Shown here: positions 20,085 to 21,761 of the stretch, piece by piece
Numbering within the stretch: the stretch's first letter is position 1
Layout of the letters: the number at the start of each line of letters is the position of its first letter
The notes under the pieces: model-generated
Seen by the model: only the letters and a program-made list of their open reading frames with translations
Told to the model about the DNA's origin: nothing
Databases searched by the model: none
Made by a program: the position numbers and the translations under genes
Assembly: GCA_000310025.1 (NCBI GenBank)
Contig: FN649729.1
Location: forward strand, 3,722,910-3,744,670
DNA: 21,761 bases
Origin: Ectocarpus siliculosus
Lineage: Eukaryota; Sar; Phaeophyceae; Ectocarpales; Ectocarpaceae
Direction of reading: 5' to 3'

Positions 20085-20163
20085 GCCCCATTTCAAAATG
20101 TTTGAGAATATTTTGTCAAACGAGCGACTTTTGCCCCATTTCAAAATGTTTGAGAATATTTTG
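20085..20163. repeat. 30-bp direct duplication inside the right arm of element 1
   Basis: CCCCATTTCAAAATGTTTGA followed by GAATATTTTG appears twice, 49 bases apart, near 20085 and 20134. The left arm has no matching duplicate, so it arose after the arms formed. Confidence 0.85.
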
Positions 20164-20404
20164 GCGAAGATTTTCTCCCATAAACAGTGAAACAAAATCT
20201 TTGTCCGCAAATGTTTGAAAATATAAACATTTTCGCAAAGATTTGGCGACCATAAACATGGGTCTTAATTTTACCTTTTTAGATATATGTGAAGATTGAA
20301 ATAAAACGTCCATTCTGCTGTAGAAGTAGGTGCGGCCTCGGTGTGCTTCACGTCTTGAATCGATGTGCCCTCCTTGCCTCGATAGAGAACGTAACGCGGG
20401 GTAT

Positions 20405-20475
20405 AGAAGCCGAAATCAAACCATTCGACTTTCATAGTCAGCGCTGACTAGTCTAATGGTTTGGTTTCGGCTTCT
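20405..20475. repeat. 71-bp hairpin with a central 16-bp palindrome
   Basis: The outer arms AGAAGCCGAAATCAAACCATT (20405-20425) and its inverse (20455-20475) differ at one base. In the middle is the perfect palindrome TAGTCAGCGCTGACTA at 20435-20450. A third partial copy of the arm (TTCGGCTTCTA) lies at 20500-20512. It may be a tiny fold-back element or a structured RNA. Confidence 0.88.
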
Positions 20476-20521
20476 GTAAAAGCTAGTCGTGGGATTCGAT
20501 TCGGCTTCTATTTAGGGGTTT

Positions 20522-21190
20522 GGCCAGTTGTTACAAGTTAGAGAATTTTTCCGATTTGGAATCCCGATTTTGGGCCTTTTACATCCAAAACGCACGTGAG
20601 ACCGCACGAGTTCTGCGCACTTCGTTGGAAAAGCACACAAGCACGCTTTGGCACTCAGTACTCGCGTCACAGAGACCCGTTTGCGGCCATACCTTCGAGC
20701 CAAGTTTGGGGAGCTTGGGTGCAGTGCGTGTTCATCATGCTTGGTAAAGAAGGAATGCTTGGTAAAGAAGGAATGCTTGGTAAAAAAGGAATGCTTGGTA
20801 AAGAAGGAATTCCAACTTGGGTAAAGAAGGAATTCCAACTTGGAAATGTTGGACGGTCCTGGTTGGAGTTCCTCATGAATTCCGGACTGGAACTATTTCA
20901 AATTCCAAACTGGAGAGGGTGAATTTGCTTTCATGTCCGAGGCATACTCTGCGCACACTGCACTCTAGCTGCCCAAAAACTTGGCCCCGAGAAGCTCACA
21001 GTAGTGGAGTATATCCTTATCGGTTATATAACAAACAGGGGTCTGTGAGGCGAGGACGAGCTGACGAAGTGCCTTGGTGCGCGCTGCTTGCTATCCAGCA
21101 CGCAGACCTCCTTCTTTTAGGGAGGTGGTTGAGCATTTTCTGTCAGTCCCCCGGATTCCAAATCGGAAAAAAAATCCAACACAACTGGCC
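20522..21190. mobile_element. Fold-back element 2, about 0.67 kb
   Basis: The ends are inverted: GGCCAGTTGT and TTTTTCCGATTTGGAATCC at 20522-20564 pair with 21153-21190. Further in, GTCACAGAGACCCGTTTG near 20667 pairs with the inverse of CAAACAGGGGTCTGTGAG near 21034. GCCAAGTTTGGGGAGCTTGGG near 20700 pairs with the inverse of CTAGCTGCCCAAAAACTTGG near 20966. The loop holds 18-bp and 23-bp tandem repeats. No transposase is seen, and I found no certain target-site duplication. Confidence 0.75.
20738..20843 (+). repeat. Nested tandem repeats in the loop of element 2
   Basis: Four 18-bp units of TGCTTGGTAAAGAAGGAA (20738-20809; one has A for G) are followed by two 23-bp units, GTAAAGAAGGAATTCCAACT plus TGG, at 20798-20820 and 20821-20843. 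The second family shares the GTAAAGAAGGAA part of the first, so one grew out of the other. Confidence 0.93.
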
Positions 21191-21499
21191 TCAGCCACCT
21201 TAGGCGATGTGATGCCATGATGTGTTCATGTCCTGTTCAAAATAAAAACATGGCAATTCCTCCATGGCAAGCAAACTAATGATTCTTGAATTGATATTTC
21301 CCTGATGTTCCTCCAACGACTGGTCTCGGTCTACCACCGCACTCCCTCTATTCCTGTAGAAAAGTGATCCATGAAGCACAAAATCAGTTGTGTAGGAGGA
21401 TAGGCAACCCGGCCCAGCCCCCCCTCGCAACAAGGACATGGCGAAGGAAGGTAGGAAGGTACCGACCTCTCCGCCGGCGGGACACGAGCGGGTACAATA
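21191..21499. other. No gene seen
   Basis: Frames are short on both strands and no repeat family was recognised. It follows fold-back element 2 directly. Confidence 0.45.
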
Positions 21500-21703
21500 G
21501 TGTCAGGGAGTCGTGATAAGACCAAGCGAAAGGCAGAGCTCTCCCGGATCAGTATACAGTCCTCTTCAGATTCCAGCGATAGGATAGATAGGCTAGGGAA
21601 AACATTGTTGAGCCACCTTTACCAAAGTAGGAGGGAACGAATGGCCATCAGTGATCGCGATCGGTGGGAACAACAGTGGTATGCCCTCTCGAGGACGCAA
21701 TAG
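21500..21703 (+). CDS. Small hypothetical ORF, charged protein
   Basis: The 67-codon ORF reads MSGSRDKTKRKAELSRISIQ, then Ser/Asp-rich, then REERMAISDRDRW-like charged sequence (as written, SRRERMAISDRDRWEQQWY). It has non-random composition for a short frame and lacks shadows of similar quality. No family is recognised. It lies right of two fold-back elements, so a remnant of a mobile-element protein or an exon of a gene beyond the window are both possible. Confidence 0.25.
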   Translation: MSGSRDKTKRKAELSRISIQSSSDSSDRIDRLGKTLLSHLYQSRRERMAISDRDRWEQQWYALSRTQ

Positions 21704-21746
21704 TCAATGGTCTAACCGCTAAGGCATGCAAAACATCAGAAGTGCG

Positions 21747-21761
21747 CCCCCCCCCCCCCCC
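21747..21761 (+). repeat. C15 run at the window end
   Basis: The last 15 bases are all C. Such runs often stop assemblies, so this may be a contig edge. Confidence 0.9.

Larger units (their letters stand above)
19004..20266. mobile_element. Large fold-back (inverted-repeat) element 1, about 1.26 kb
   Basis: The two halves are inverted copies. The outer ends pair as AGACCC(A)TGTTTATGGTC plus CGCCAAATCTTTG at 19004-19032 and 20237-20266. The inner arms, 174 bases each at 19377-19550 and 19665-19838, match at close to nine bases in ten by eye. Between them is a loop of about 115 bp with its own perfect hairpin. Indels separate the outer and inner matching parts. No transposase-like ORF is present; the paired ORFs (KTIQLSSSRPS on both strands) are the same arm read twice. 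No clear target-site duplication was seen. It resembles a non-autonomous fold-back transposon or a long hairpin RNA source. Confidence 0.8.

Noticed and set aside
21695-21745. GTCTAACCGCTAAGGC, resembling a tRNA D arm
   Set aside because: A D stem can be drawn, but the anticodon stem does not pair and the sequence runs into the C15 end. A truncated tRNA-derived element remains possible.
1-21761. CRISPR array, bacterial operon, rRNA
   Set aside because: No regularly spaced short repeats, Shine-Dalgarno-linked gene strings or rRNA-like stretches were seen. Spliced genes show that the DNA is eukaryotic.

Overview
This window looks like nuclear DNA from an intron-rich eukaryote. The best guess is a brown alga or a related stramenopile. 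The evidence is one gene that can be rebuilt from ten short exons whose phases fit exactly, with introns averaging about 700 bp; an interstitial block of TTAGGG-type telomere repeat; many microsatellites and poly-C/poly-G runs; and no operon-like packing. The organism is an inference, because no marker gene fixes it.

Layout. From 1 to about 2.9 kb lies the 3' part of a minus-strand gene of unknown function: two good exons at 2721-2863 and 2084-2321, and two weaker candidates at 1563-1784 and 1208-1324. From 2.9 to 9.6 kb I recognise no gene. That stretch holds an (AAC)10 run, a perfect 13-bp hairpin, a 273-nt block with no T on the plus strand (GA-rich), a five-copy 91-bp minisatellite, and a C-rich, G-poor stretch at about 7.08-8.26 kb. 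From 9606 to 17205, on the minus strand, is the main gene: an octopine/nopaline (opine) dehydrogenase family protein with at least 416 codons. It has an N-terminal GGGNGAH nucleotide-binding loop and the expected catalytic His, Arg and Asp. Only the last few codons are unresolved.

A plus-strand gene starts at 17786, divergent from the dehydrogenase and separated from it by 580 bp. Only its first exon (64 codons, polyQ) is clear.

From about 18.4 to 21.2 kb the window is unusually rich in inverted repeats. In order these are a CCCTAA telomere block bracketed by an inverted 27-mer, a roughly 1.26-kb fold-back element, a 71-bp hairpin with a 16-bp palindrome at its centre, and a roughly 0.67-kb second fold-back element carrying a tandem repeat in its loop. 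None carries a recognisable transposase. They look like non-autonomous mobile elements, or a scar of chromosome-end or break repair. The last 560 bases hold one small unassigned ORF, and the window ends in a run of 15 C.

The single metabolic gene would, by family, condense a 2-oxo acid with an amino acid while oxidising NAD(P)H. I see no gene cluster or defence system around it. The most unusual feature of the window is the palindrome-rich block at its right end.
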